From Lysobacter enzymogenes (GTDB lineage: Bacteria > Pseudomonadota > Gammaproteobacteria > Xanthomonadales > Xanthomonadaceae), in NCBI RefSeq assembly GCF_017355525.1, contig NZ_CP067395.1:5406501-5470500 (forward strand): a DNA stretch of 64,000 nt. The letters run 5' to 3'. The position numbers and the translations under genes are program-made. The notes below the pieces were generated by a model, which had not been told where the DNA came from, made no database searches, and worked only from the letters and a program-made list of their open reading frames with translations. Positions within the stretch are counted from its first letter, which is position 1. Each line of letters begins with the position of its first letter. Of this stretch, positions 48,836 through 57,585 are shown piece after piece.

Positions 48836-49045
48836 CCCCCTGTAGGAGCGGCGCAAGCCTCGACCGCGGATCCGCAATTACGTCGCAACCTTCAACCGAG
48901 CGCGAACGCACCAGATGCCGGCATCTCGCATACACGCGGCGAATATCGCCTCATCGATGCCTGCGTCGCCGCTTCATCGACGCGGTCGCGGCTCGCGCCG
49001 CTCCTACAAGTAGCCCCTGTAGGAGCGGCGCAAGCCGCGACCGCG
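48836..49045. repeat. REP-like triplet (family A)
   Basis: A plus copy CCCTGTAGGAGCGGCGCAAG (from 48839), a minus copy GGTCGCGGCTCGCGCCGCTC (from 48988), and an adjacent plus copy CCCTGTAGGAGCGGCGCAAG (from 49015). Both plus copies carry the extension ATCCGCAAT. The array ends just before the dioxygenase gene stop. Confidence 0.87.
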
Positions 49046-49068
49046 AATCCGCAATCACGCCGCAACCC

Positions 49069-49860
49069 TCAATCGAACGCGAACGCATCCAACGCCAACG
49101 ACCCCATCTCGTGCGAACGATGGATCGTGCGCGCGGTCGGCGCTTCGCCCGCCGCGCCCAGGGCCACGAACAACGGCATCAGATGCTCCACGGTCGGATG
49201 CGCATGCTTCGCATGCGGCGCCTGCGCCTGCCAGTCCAGCAAGGCCTCGCGGTCGCCGGCGGCGAGCTTTGCGTGCATCCAGCCGGCGAATTCGGCGGCC
49301 CAGTCGGGCATCGGCGCGTCGCGCTCGCTCCAGTCCAGGTCGCCGAGGTTGTGCACGAAGCCGCCCGAGCCGATCACCAGCACGCCTTCGTCGCGCAGCG
49401 CGGCCAGCGACTGGCCGATGGCGAAATGCTGGGCGGCGGTGCCGTACGGCAGCACCGACAGCGGCACCACCGGGATGTCGGCCTGCGGGTACATGCGCCG
49501 CAACGGCACCCATACGCCGTGGTCGAGGCCGTGGTTGTCGCGCAGCTTCGGGTTCAGGCCGGCATCGGCCAGACGCGCGACCACCGCTTCGGCCAGGCGC
49601 GGATGGCCCGGCGCCGGGTACTGGATCTGGTACAGCGGCTGCGGAAAGCCGCCGAAGTCGTGCACGGTATGCGGCCGCGCGTGGCCGCCGGCCATCGGCC
49701 GGTCGGTCATGAAGTGGGCCGAGGCGATCACGATCGCGCGCGGCCACGGCAACTGCCGGCCCAGGTCGTCGAGGAAGCGCCCGGCCGGCGAGTCCTCCAG
49801 CGCCAGCATCGGCGAACCGTGCGAAAGGAACAGGGTCGGCAAACGGGTCGGGATGTCCAT
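49069..49860 (-). CDS. DODA-type extradiol aromatic ring-opening dioxygenase
   Basis: A 263-residue non-heme iron dioxygenase of the YgiD/4,5-DOPA dioxygenase group, opening catechol-type rings. Iron ligands are visible: LSHGSPML (His near residue 14), HTVHDFGGFPQPLYQIQYPAPG (near 63), and the acid/base region DHGVWVPLRRMYP (around 115) with HPTVEHLMPLFVALGAA near the C-terminus. ATG 49860 gives the standard start MDIPTRLPTLFLSHGSP. Flanked by a REP array. Substrate may be DOPA or another catechol. Confidence 0.92.
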   Translation of the reverse strand: MDIPTRLPTLFLSHGSPMLALEDSPAGRFLDDLGRQLPWPRAIVIASAHFMTDRPMAGGHARPHTVHDFGGFPQPLYQIQYPAPGHPRLAEAVVARLADAGLNPKLRDNHGLDHGVWVPLRRMYPQADIPVVPLSVLPYGTAAQHFAIGQSLAALRDEGVLVIGSGGFVHNLGDLDWSERDAPMPDWAAEFAGWMHAKLAAGDREALLDWQAQAPHAKHAHPTVEHLMPLFVALGAAGEAPTARTIHRSHEMGSLALDAFAFD

Positions 49861-50060
49861 GGCGCAAGGGTGATCCTCGCCCCGGCGATTTCCAAGCCGC
49901 TCGCCCGCGCCTGATCGTTCTGCGATTGGCGGCAATCGCGAGCGATAGTGTCGATTGTTGATGCGGACCCAGCCGGGCGGCGTCTTCCATACCCGTCCGG
50001 TCCGCCGCACCGCCGCGCTCTGGCAAAATAGCCGGCTCTCTCACCGCAGGCCTTTCGCCC

Positions 50061-51512
50061 ATGAGCCACTTCGACATCCGTTCGACCGTCCGCCCCGACC
50101 CCGACAAGCCCATGGTCGACATCGCCGACTACGTCGCCGAGTACAAGATCGACTCGAAAGAGGCTTACGACACCGCCCGCTACATGCTGCTGGACTCGCT
50201 GGCCTGCGCGGCGCTGGCGATGGACCACAAGGAATGCCTCAAGCACCTCGGCCCGCTGGTGCCGGGCGGCGAGATGAAGGGCGGCGCGCGGGTGCCGTTC
50301 ACCTCCTACGAACTCGACCCGGTCCAGGCCGCCTACAACATCGGCGTGCAGATCCGCTGGCTCGACTTCAACGACACCTGGCTCGCGGCCGAATGGGGCC
50401 ACCCGTCCGACAACCTCGGCGCGATCCTCGGCGTCGCCGACTACCTGGGCCGCAAGGCCGAGGCCGAAGGCGGCAAGGCCATGACGGTGCGCGACGTGCT
50501 CGGCCACGCGATCAAGGCGCATGAAATCCAGGGCGGCTACGCGCTCAAGAACTCGTTCAACCGGGTCGGCCTCGACCACGTGATCCTGGTCCGCCTGGCC
50601 TCGACCGCGGTCACCACGCAGATGCTCGGCGGCGGCAAGGAAGAGATCATCACCGCGGTCTCGCACTCCTGGATCGACAACGGCGTGCTGCGCACCTACC
50701 GCCACGCGCCGAACACCGGCCCGCGCAAGAGCTGGGCCGCCGGCGACGCCTGCCGCCGCGCCGTCACCCACGCGCTCAACGCCAACAAGGGCGTGGTCGG
50801 CTACCCGAGCGCGCTGTCGGTCAAGACCTGGGGCTTCTACGACATCTCGTTCAAGGGCAAGCAGTTCGAGTTCGAGCGTCCGTTCGGCAGCTACGTGATG
50901 GAGAACGTGCTGTTCAAGATCTCGTTCCCGGCCGAGTTCCACGCCCAGACCGCGGTCGAGTGCGCGATGCAGCTGCACGATCAGGTCAAGGACAAGCTCG
51001 ACCAGATCGAGCGCGTCGAACTGGAGACCCAGGAAGCCGGCGTGCGCATCATCGACAAGACCGGCCCGCTGGCCAACTACGCCGACCGCGACCACTGCCT
51101 GCAGTACATGGTCGCCGTGCCGCTGATCTTCGGCCGCCTGACCGCCGACGACTACGTCGACGCCGTCGCCGCGGACCCGCGCATCGACGCGCTGCGCGAC
51201 AAGATGACGGTCAAGGAGAACGAGCAGTTCACCAAGGACTACTTCGACCCCGACAAGCGCTACATCGGCAACTCGGTCCAGGTGTTCTTCAAGGACGGCA
51301 GCTCGACCGACAAGGTCTCGATCGACTTCCCGATCGGCCACCGCAAGCGCCGCGCCGAGGGCATCCCGGTGCTGATGGCCAAGTTCGAAGCCGCGATCCG
51401 CGCCAAGCTGCCGGCCGCCCAGGCCGACCGCCTGCTGGCCCTGGCCAACAACCCGGCCGAGCTGGAAGCGCTGCCGGTGACCGAGTTCATGAGCCTGTTC
51501 GTGCGCGCCTGA
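50061..51512 (+). CDS. prpD: 2-methylcitrate dehydratase
   Basis: Dehydrates 2-methylcitrate to 2-methyl-cis-aconitate, a metal-free MmgE/PrpD-fold enzyme. 483 residues, start MSHFDIRSTVRPDPDKPMVDIADYV. Family landmarks: ARYMLLDSLACAALAM, DFNDTWLAAEWGHPSDNLGA (with conserved Asp, His), VLGHAIKAHEIQGGYALKNSFNRVGLDHV, and SAGVRIIDKTGPLANYADRDHCLQYMVAVPLIFG (the A before GVR is Glu-Ala). Together with prpE, prpB and prpC about 21 kb upstream it completes the cycle; no acnD or prpF is seen. Weak Shine-Dalgarno (CAGGCC). Own hairpin follows. Confidence 0.95.
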   Translation: MSHFDIRSTVRPDPDKPMVDIADYVAEYKIDSKEAYDTARYMLLDSLACAALAMDHKECLKHLGPLVPGGEMKGGARVPFTSYELDPVQAAYNIGVQIRWLDFNDTWLAAEWGHPSDNLGAILGVADYLGRKAEAEGGKAMTVRDVLGHAIKAHEIQGGYALKNSFNRVGLDHVILVRLASTAVTTQMLGGGKEEIITAVSHSWIDNGVLRTYRHAPNTGPRKSWAAGDACRRAVTHALNANKGVVGYPSALSVKTWGFYDISFKGKQFEFERPFGSYVMENVLFKISFPAEFHAQTAVECAMQLHDQVKDKLDQIERVELETQEAGVRIIDKTGPLANYADRDHCLQYMVAVPLIFGRLTADDYVDAVAADPRIDALRDKMTVKENEQFTKDYFDPDKRYIGNSVQVFFKDGSSTDKVSIDFPIGHRKRRAEGIPVLMAKFEAAIRAKLPAAQADRLLALANNPAELEALPVTEFMSLFVRA

Positions 51513-51525
51513 TCCCGGCCGGGAA

Positions 51526-51569
51526 TGCGCAGATGCGCGGTCCGTGCCTGGGGCCGGCGCATCTGCGCA
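51526..51569 (+). terminator. 13-bp perfect hairpin after prpD
   Basis: TGCGCAGATGCGC (526-538) pairs with GCGCATCTGCGCA (557-569) across an 18-base loop. No T-run follows, so it may protect the 3' end or act with Rho rather than terminate by itself. Confidence 0.55.
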
Positions 51570-51595
51570 AACCGCTGCCAGGATTCGCACTCCAG

Positions 51596-51640
51596 AAGTG
51601 CAGTTTCAGCTGAACGGAACTGCACTTTCCAAGCTGAACG
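51596..51640 (+). promoter_or_regulatory. Inverted and direct repeats upstream of ompA gene 1
   Basis: AAGTGCAGTT (596-605) and AACTGCACTT (618-627) form a perfect 10-bp inverted repeat; AGCTGAACG occurs twice, at 608-616 and 632-640. They lie 175-220 bases before the OmpA start. Candidate operator or short stem. Confidence 0.5.
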
Positions 51641-51815
51641 AATTGCGACCGGATCCCGTATTTCATTGAACCGGCTCGAATGTTAGACGGTTGTTAACAC
51701 CGCTTTCACGTTGGCAAACCTAACCTGCGCGGGTCGGCGTCGTCCAGGCGGCCGTCCTGAACGGTAGAAACCTCGCAGACGCGGTTTCCATTTATTAAGA
51801 ACCAGGAGCTACAAG

Positions 51816-52895
51816 ATGAATAAGAAACTCCTCTGCGCCGCCCTGCTGGGTGGCCTGAGCCTCGCCCAGGTGGCCAGCGCCCAGGACTTCGACGACCGCT
51901 GGTACCTCACCGGCGCCGCCGGCATGAACATCCAGGACAACGACCGCGGCACCCGCAACGCGCCGTTCGGCGCGATCGGCCTGGGCAAGTTCCTCAACAA
52001 GAATTGGTCGCTCGACGGCGAACTGAACTATCAGAACCCGAAGTTCGACGCCAACCAGGACGCCAACTGGAGCCAGTACGGCATCTCGTTGGACTTGCGC
52101 CGCCACTTCGTCACCGACGGCCGCAACTGGAACCCCTACATCCTCGCCGGCATCGGCTACCAGCGTTCGGAAGAGGAGTACTTCATTCCGTCGCCGCTGT
52201 CGCCGGCCAAGCGTAAGGACGGCAACTTCGCCGCCAAGGTCGGCGTCGGCATCCAGGGCGACCTGGGCCGCGTCGGCATCCGCACCGAACTCGCCTACCG
52301 CGCCGACTTCGACGACCAGAGCATCAACGCGTCGAAGGAAGACTGGTTCGGCGACGTGCTGGCCTCGGTCGGCATCGTGGTGCCGCTGGGTCCGGAGCCG
52401 AGCGCTCCGGTCGTCGCGCCGCCGCCGGTGCAGCCGGGCTGCGCCGACAAGGACGACGACGGCGACGGCGTCAACAACTGCGACGACAAGTGCCCGAACT
52501 CGCAGGCTGGCCAGACCATCGGTCCGGACGGCTGCCCGGTTCCGGTTACCATCGACCTCAAGGGCGTGAACTTCGATTTCGACAAGGCGACCCTGCGTCC
52601 GGACGCCGTGGCCATCCTCAACGAAGCCACCGAAATCCTGAAGCGCTATCCCGAGCTGAAGGTCGAAGTCGCCGGTCACACCGACCTGTGCGGCAAGGAC
52701 GCTTACAACCAGAAGCTGTCCGAGCGCCGCGCCAAGGCCGCTTACGATTACCTGACCAGCAACGGCGTCGATGCCGGTCGCCTGCAGGGCCCGATCGGCT
52801 ACGGCGAGAGCCGTCCGCTCGAGCAGACCCCGCAGACGCTGCCGGGCTGCAAGAGCGAAAAGAACCGCCGCACCGAGCTCAACGTCCAGAACTGA
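51816..52895 (+). CDS. OmpA-family outer-membrane protein, copy 1
   Basis: A 359-residue protein. Signal peptide 1-23 (LLCAALLGGLSLAQVASA-QDF), an N-terminal eight-strand-type barrel (about 24-195), a proline linker, a thrombospondin type-3-like calcium stretch (DKDDDGDGVNNCDDKCPNS, four cysteines around it), and a C-terminal OmpA peptidoglycan-binding domain (NFDFDKATLRPDAV; GHTDLCGKDAYNQKLSERRAKA with the Asp and Arg that bind diaminopimelate). Links outer membrane and wall. Strong AGGAG before ATG. Own terminator follows, so transcribed separately from copy 2. Normal length. Confidence 0.95.
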   Translation: MNKKLLCAALLGGLSLAQVASAQDFDDRWYLTGAAGMNIQDNDRGTRNAPFGAIGLGKFLNKNWSLDGELNYQNPKFDANQDANWSQYGISLDLRRHFVTDGRNWNPYILAGIGYQRSEEEYFIPSPLSPAKRKDGNFAAKVGVGIQGDLGRVGIRTELAYRADFDDQSINASKEDWFGDVLASVGIVVPLGPEPSAPVVAPPPVQPGCADKDDDGDGVNNCDDKCPNSQAGQTIGPDGCPVPVTIDLKGVNFDFDKATLRPDAVAILNEATEILKRYPELKVEVAGHTDLCGKDAYNQKLSERRAKAAYDYLTSNGVDAGRLQGPIGYGESRPLEQTPQTLPGCKSEKNRRTELNVQN

Positions 52896-52946
52896 TCGGA
52901 CGACGCGGCTGCCGTGGGCCTGCGGGCCCGCGGCTTGCGATACCGG

Positions 52947-52978
52947 GAAGCCCGGCCAAGGCGCCGGGCTTCTTTTTT
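52947..52978 (+). terminator. Terminator after ompA copy 1
   Basis: GAAGCCCGGC and GCCGGGCTTC around CAAGGC, followed by TTTTTT. Confidence 0.93.
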
Positions 52979-53154
52979 GTGTGATTTTTTCTGCGGCGAC
53001 CCGCGATGAGGGAATGCGCGAATTCGGAACTGGTACGCAAATCTTTAGGCAGTTTCGACCGTTCGTCGGCCCGGCTGTCCCGATGTGAGCGTAAAAAGCG
53101 CGGAAGCGTTACACACGAACCAGTTCTCGCTCGCCTGAACTCCGTTAAGTGGTA

Positions 53155-53181
53155 TTAACAAGTTTCTTGACAGTGTATGAT
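53155..53181 (+). promoter_or_regulatory. Candidate promoter of ompA copy 2
   Basis: TTAACA (155-160) and TATGAT (176-181), spacer only 15. A perfect TTGACA also lies at 167-172, overlapping the spacing region, so the exact -35 is uncertain. The leader to ATG 53320 is about 130 bases. Confidence 0.4.
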
Positions 53182-53319
53182 CCCCCCGCCAGTGACCGCG
53201 GCGCCCGGCTCGTGCCAGTGCTGAAAGTGTCTCTGCCATAGAGTCAGCGCCGCAGAAGACTGTCCCGATCACACAGTCCCGATCTACCCCCCGTTCCGAT
53301 CGATCTGAAGGAGTTACAA

Positions 53320-54399
53320 ATGAAGATCCGTATGTTGAGCACCGCTTTGCTGGCGGGCTTGGCTTTCTCGCAGGTGGCCAGCGCGCAGGATTTCGACGAC
53401 CGCTGGTACCTCACCGGCGCCGCCGGCATGAACATCCAGGACAACGACCGTGGCACTCGCAACGCTCCGTTCGGCGCGATCGGCCTGGGCAAGTTCCTGA
53501 GCAAGAACTGGTCGCTCGACGGCGAACTGAACTATCAGAACCCGAAGTTCGACGCCAACCAGGACGCCAACTGGAGCCAGTACGGCATCTCGCTGGACCT
53601 GCGTCGCCACTTCGTGACCGACGGCCGCAACTGGAACCCGTACATCCTCGCCGGCATCGGCTACCAGCGTTCGGAAGAGGAGTACTTCATTCCGTCGCCG
53701 CTGTCGCCGGCCAAGCGTAAGGACGGCAACTTCGCCGCCAAGGTCGGCGTCGGCATCCAGGGCGACCTGGGCCGCGTCGGCATCCGCACCGAGCTCGCCT
53801 ACCGCGCCGACTTCGACGACCAGAGCGTCAACGCGTCGAAGGAAGACTGGTTCGGCGACGTGCTGGCCTCGGTCGGCATCGTGGTGCCGCTGGGTCCGGA
53901 ACCCGTCGCTGCGGTCGCTCCGGCTCCGGTCGTGGAGCAGGGCTGCGCCGATAAGGACGACGACGGCGACGGCGTGAACAACTGCGACGACAAGTGCCCG
54001 AACTCGCAGGCTGGCCAGACCATCGGTCCGGACGGCTGCCCGGTTCCGGTCTCGATCGACCTGAAGGGCGTGAACTTCGATTTCGACAAGGCGACCCTGC
54101 GTCCGGACGCCGTGGCCATCCTCAACGAGGCCGCCGAGATCCTGAAGCGCAACCCGAGCCTGCGCGTCGAAGTCGCCGGTCACACCGACCTGTGCGGTAA
54201 GGACGCTTACAACCAGAAGCTGTCCGAGCGCCGCGCCAAGGCCGTGTACGACTTCCTGACCAGCAACGGCGTCGACGCCGGTCGCCTGGCGGGTCCGGTC
54301 GGCTACGGCGAGAGCCGTCCGCTGGAGCAGACCCCGCAGACGCTGCCGGGCTGCAAGAGCGAGAAGAACCGCCGCACCGAGCTCAACGCTCAGAACTAA
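53320..54399 (+). CDS. OmpA-family outer-membrane protein, copy 2
   Basis: Same length and domain order as copy 1 (359 residues). The barrel segment is almost identical, including DFDDRWYLTGAAGMNIQDND, and the TSP3 loop and most of the OmpA domain are the same. Differences cluster in the signal peptide (KIRMLSTALLAGLAFSQVASA), the proline linker (VAAVAPAPVVEQG) and a few helix positions (EILKRNPSLRVEVAG). AAGGAG precedes ATG 53320 at ideal distance. A separate long leader and terminator suggest independent expression, perhaps condition-dependent. Structural and wall-anchoring role as for copy 1. Confidence 0.95.
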   Translation: MKIRMLSTALLAGLAFSQVASAQDFDDRWYLTGAAGMNIQDNDRGTRNAPFGAIGLGKFLSKNWSLDGELNYQNPKFDANQDANWSQYGISLDLRRHFVTDGRNWNPYILAGIGYQRSEEEYFIPSPLSPAKRKDGNFAAKVGVGIQGDLGRVGIRTELAYRADFDDQSVNASKEDWFGDVLASVGIVVPLGPEPVAAVAPAPVVEQGCADKDDDGDGVNNCDDKCPNSQAGQTIGPDGCPVPVSIDLKGVNFDFDKATLRPDAVAILNEAAEILKRNPSLRVEVAGHTDLCGKDAYNQKLSERRAKAVYDFLTSNGVDAGRLAGPVGYGESRPLEQTPQTLPGCKSEKNRRTELNAQN

Positions 54400-54440
54400 G
54401 CGGCAGGCGCGCGCCGTTCGCGGCGCGCGTAGCGACACCG

Positions 54441-54473
54441 AAGAAGCCCGGCCTCGTGCCGGGCTTCTTTTTT
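54441..54473 (+). terminator. Terminator after ompA copy 2
   Basis: AAGAAGCCCGGC and GCCGGGCTTCTT around CTCGT, with T-run. The core is almost identical to the terminator of copy 1. Confidence 0.93.
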
Positions 54474-54515
54474 GCGTCGGCTTTTTGCGTCGTTTTTTGC
54501 GGCAGCGCCGGCTTT

Positions 54516-54598
54516 TGTGGGAGGGGCTTCAGCCCCGACGTTTTTCGCCCAGGTCGCAGCGAAGCGAAACAACAGCGTCGGGGCTGAGGCCCCTTCCA
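54516..54598. repeat. Inverted repeat pair (family D, GAGGGGCTTCAGCCCCGACG)
   Basis: GGGAGGGGCTTCAGCCCCGA (from about 54519) and the inverted, looser copy GCGTCGGGGCTGAGGCCCCT (from about 54575). The gap 54400-54853 otherwise shows a terminator and no gene. Confidence 0.82.
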
Positions 54599-54853
54599 TA
54601 AGAGCGCCCGGCAAGAGCGCCCGGCTTCGATGGCGTCGCGCGGCGTTCGCACACGGCGACGGGCGGCGACCCGTGCCGCCGCGCGGGCTTGCGTCCCGCA
54701 GTTCGGCCCGTTCATAAGAAACGCCGATAAATGCCTGATTTTGCGGGTTGTCCGATCCGGCAGGGCCGCCTACACTGGCGCGCACCGACGACCGCGCGGC
54801 GATGCATCGCTTTCGCGCCGATTCCGTCCCGCGCCGACCTGGAGAGAGTCCTC

Positions 54854-55381
54854 ATGCGCCGACTGCTTGCCGCCACCTCCCTGATCCTGATCGCCGCTGC
54901 CGCGCAAGCGCAGACCGGCGCCGCCAATTGCGCCGCGCTGACCGCTTCGCGCGCGCAGCCGGTGCAGCCGACCCTGATCGCGCCGGTGGCGCCGGAACTG
55001 GTCGCGCCCTCGCATCAGCTCGGCGCGCCGACCGGCGTGCTGTCGCAGGCGCTCGACGAAGCGCTGTCGGTCGACCAGGTGCTGCTGCGCATGAAGCTCG
55101 ACGCCTGCACCGTGGCCAAGGCCACGCCGGCCTCGACCGGCATGCCGTCGGCCAACGACCCGGCCGCGTACAAGCCGCAGACCCAGTTCGACAATACGCC
55201 GTGGCGCTTCGACATGAGCCAGGGCGGCAAGCGCATGACCGCCGACGAGTTCGCCGCCTGGATGAAGGCCAAGGGCGTGCGCGTGGCCAAGGGCGCGCCG
55301 GGCGCCGCCGCCGCGGCAGCGCCCGCGCCGGTCGCCGAAGCCGAGCCGCCGAAGGCCGAGGAAGGCAAGAAAAAGAAGTAA
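54854..55381 (+). CDS. Secreted protein with lysine-rich tail, unknown function
   Basis: A 175-residue protein; signal peptide 1-19 (LAATSLILIAAAAQA-QTG). The mature part has two cysteines (ANCAAL and DACTVAK), a helix region (SQALDEALSVDQVLLRMKLDACTV), a central conserved-looking TQFDNTPWRFDMSQGGKRMTADEFAAWMKAKGVRV, and an Ala/Pro/Glu linker ending with GKKKK. GGAGAGA precedes ATG 54854 by seven bases. Probably periplasmic; I do not recognise the family. Confidence 0.78.
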   Translation: MRRLLAATSLILIAAAAQAQTGAANCAALTASRAQPVQPTLIAPVAPELVAPSHQLGAPTGVLSQALDEALSVDQVLLRMKLDACTVAKATPASTGMPSANDPAAYKPQTQFDNTPWRFDMSQGGKRMTADEFAAWMKAKGVRVAKGAPGAAAAAAPAPVAEAEPPKAEEGKKKK

Positions 55382-55466
55382 GGCCGGCGCGCCTGGCGCG
55401 CCGCTCGACGACGGCCGCGGCTTCGACCGCGGCCGTTGCGTTTTTCGCCGCTGCGCCGCGTTTTTT

Positions 55467-55550
55467 GCGGGAGAGGCTTCAGCCCCGACGCCTTCCGGTC
55501 GGCCGCCGCGATTGCGCGCGAAAGCGGCGGGGCCGAAATCCCTCCCGCAA
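55467..55550. repeat. Inverted repeat pair (family D)
   Basis: GCGGGAGAGGCTTCAGCCCC (from 55467) and the inverse GGGGCCGAAATCCCTCCCGC (from about 55529). A related third partial copy (GCAGGGGCTTTCCCGCAG) follows near 55560. The gap 55382-55782 otherwise has no gene. Confidence 0.75.
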
Positions 55551-55782
55551 AAAATCGCCGCAGGGGCTTTCCCGCAGAAATCGCGGCGAGAGTACCGTCC
55601 GCAAAATCGGCGGCGAAACCGCTCGGCGAAAAACGCCGCGGCCGTTGCTGGATTAAGTCCTGCGCGCGCGCGACGGCGGATCGGCCCCGGGCGAAGAAAA
55701 TCGCGCGCCGCTGCGGCGGGCGCGGCTGCGATAATGCGCCTGCGCCGCGTCGGCGCCGGCTTTCGAATCCTGCGTATACGCC

Positions 55783-56520
55783 TTGAATAAACTCCCGCCC
55801 CGTCATGGCCTCGCCCGCGTGCTGTCCAAGCAGGGCGTCTGCTCGCGCAGCGAGGCCGCGCGCTGGGTCGCCGCCGGCCGCGTCGCGGTCGACGGGCGGG
55901 TGGTGCGCGATCCCGAATTCCCGATCGTGCAGGGCCGCCAGCGCATCCTCGTCGACGGCGAGGAAATCGGCGGCGCGCGCCGGATCTATCTGATGCTCAA
56001 CAAGCCGCGCGGGCTGGTCACCACCGCCAGCGACGAGCGCGGCCGCGACACCGTCTACCGCTGCTTCGACGGCGCCGCGCTCGACGGCGCGCCGCTGCCG
56101 TGGCTGGCCCCGGTCGGGCGCCTGGACAAGGCCAGCGAAGGCCTGCTGCTGTTCTGCAACGACCCGCAATGGGCCGCGCGCATCACCGACCCCGAGCGCG
56201 GGCCGGACAAGACCTATCGCGTGCAGATCGACGCGATTCCCGATCCGGCGTTGCTGAGCGCCCTGGAAACCGGCGTCGACGAAGACGGCGAGCGCCTGCG
56301 CGCCAAATCGGCGCGGCTGCTGCGCAGCGGCGAGAAGAACGCGTGGCTGGAAATCGTGCTCGACGAAGGCCGCAACCGGCAGATCCGCCGGCTGCTGGCC
56401 GCGTTCGGGCTGGACACGCTGCGGCTGGTGCGGGTGGCGATCGGGGAACTGCCGCTGGGCGAGTTGCCCAAGGGGCAATGGCGGGCGTTGGATGAGGACG
56501 ATCTGCGTAGGTTGGACTGA
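55783..56520 (+). CDS. RsuA/RluB-family rRNA pseudouridine synthase
   Basis: A 245-residue enzyme that isomerises a uridine in rRNA. The N-terminal S4 RNA-binding domain (LARVLSKQGVCSRSEAARWVAAGRVAVDGRVV) is followed by the catalytic domain with NKPRGLVTTASDE, the catalytic Asp in GRLDKASEGLLLF, KTYRVQI and EGRNRQIRRLLAAFGL. Target position (RluB, RluE, RluF or RsuA class) cannot be assigned from this alone. The start is TTG 55783, without a convincing Shine-Dalgarno; a later start would cut into the S4 domain. Confidence 0.9.
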   Translation: MNKLPPRHGLARVLSKQGVCSRSEAARWVAAGRVAVDGRVVRDPEFPIVQGRQRILVDGEEIGGARRIYLMLNKPRGLVTTASDERGRDTVYRCFDGAALDGAPLPWLAPVGRLDKASEGLLLFCNDPQWAARITDPERGPDKTYRVQIDAIPDPALLSALETGVDEDGERLRAKSARLLRSGEKNAWLEIVLDEGRNRQIRRLLAAFGLDTLRLVRVAIGELPLGELPKGQWRALDEDDLRRLD

Positions 56521-56930
56521 GGCTGGGCGGAAGCGGGGAAGAAAAGCGGGATTGGGGAACCGGGGCCGCGCAGCGGTTGCAAGCAGCGACGGCTTGCAGG
56601 GCTTTGGCTTTGCGGCCGCGATGCGCGCGTGCGGGCGTTGAGAACGTCGGCGTAGTTCGCGCTCGCCGTGGCGCGCCGCGGTACGGAAATCCGACCCGGG
56701 TACCAGTTGCCGCCGCGCGCCGCGGCTAGAGTCGCGGCAGGGCGCCGTCGGCGCCGGCGTGTGCGATCCGCCGGCGCGAAAAGGAAGACGGCGCGACGAC
56801 AAGGAGGTGCAAGCCGGCGCGGGCCCGTCCCGCATGCAGGCCGGACACTCAGCGATCGCATCGCGCGCGCGGATCCCCCGATCCGCGCCGCCGCGGCTCT
56901 GCGCCGCTTCCCCATTCAAGGAGATCGTCC
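56521..56930. other. Gene-free gap before the paralogue cluster
   Basis: 410 bases with no supported gene. The first half contains G-rich runs (GGGAAGAAAAGCGGGATTGG); the second half should carry the promoter of the three-gene cluster, but I found no convincing hexamer pair. Confidence 0.4.
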
Positions 56931-57473
56931 ATGTCGTACGCAACGACCGATTCGACCGTGCCCGCGCACTTCTCGCCGCTGCCCCGCGCGCGGGCGCTGC
57001 TGGCGTTCCTGGCTGCGGCGCTGTTCGCCGCGATGCTGTCCTTCAGCGGCGCCGCCGCGGCCGATCCGGCGGTGGCCAGCCAGATCATGCAGATCGCGCG
57101 CCAGGACCGGCAGCTGATGGACCTGCATATCCAGATCGCCCGGCAACAGGCGTCCATGGGCAACATCGTCGGCGCCAAGAACAGCTACACCTCGGCGCAG
57201 ATCCAGGCGATCAAGTTGAACATGGACTTCGTGCGCCTGGTCGCGGAGCACCGCGATTCGCTCGACCGCGGTCTGTACCGCAACCGCGCCGCGCTGGAGC
57301 GGGCGATCAATTACGCCCAATTGGCCAACGCCGACGCGCAGATGCTTTCGCTGGACCTGCAGCAACTGGTGCAACTGCCGACGTCGCCGCAACTGCAGAC
57401 GCGGCTGCAGATCGACCTGATCACTTTCAGCACGCACCTGACCCAGCTCGAGCAGGCGATGAGCGAGGCTTGA
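56931..57473 (+). CDS. Exported helical protein, tandem paralogue 1 of 3
   Basis: A 180-residue protein with an atypically long n-region and signal peptide (core LLAFLAAALFAAMLSFSGAAA, cleavage near AAA-DPA). The mature 135 residues are all helical by pattern: IMQIARQDRQLMDLHIQIARQQ, then SAQIQAIKLNMDFVRLV, ALERAINYAQLANADAQM and a terminal FSTHLTQLEQAMSEA. No cysteines in the mature part. Shine-Dalgarno AAGGAG in TTCAAGGAGATCGTCC before ATG. Shares the DP-x-IMQ-x-R motif and length with the next two genes. Function unknown; periplasmic helical bundle expected. Confidence 0.8.
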   Translation: MSYATTDSTVPAHFSPLPRARALLAFLAAALFAAMLSFSGAAAADPAVASQIMQIARQDRQLMDLHIQIARQQASMGNIVGAKNSYTSAQIQAIKLNMDFVRLVAEHRDSLDRGLYRNRAALERAINYAQLANADAQMLSLDLQQLVQLPTSPQLQTRLQIDLITFSTHLTQLEQAMSEA

Positions 57474-57585
57474 CCGCCAGCGGCCGCGCAACTTGAAGCG
57501 GCGAGGGCGCTTATCCCGCTTTCGCTGTTTTCGCCCGCCGGCCGGTACGCACAACGACCGACCAATTCCTTCAAGGAGAGAACCC

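Noticed and set aside
48500..49068. Coding gene in the 570-base gap after the second LysR gene
   Set aside because: Open frames here consist of translated repeats (REP and structured element) and lack starts and family patterns.
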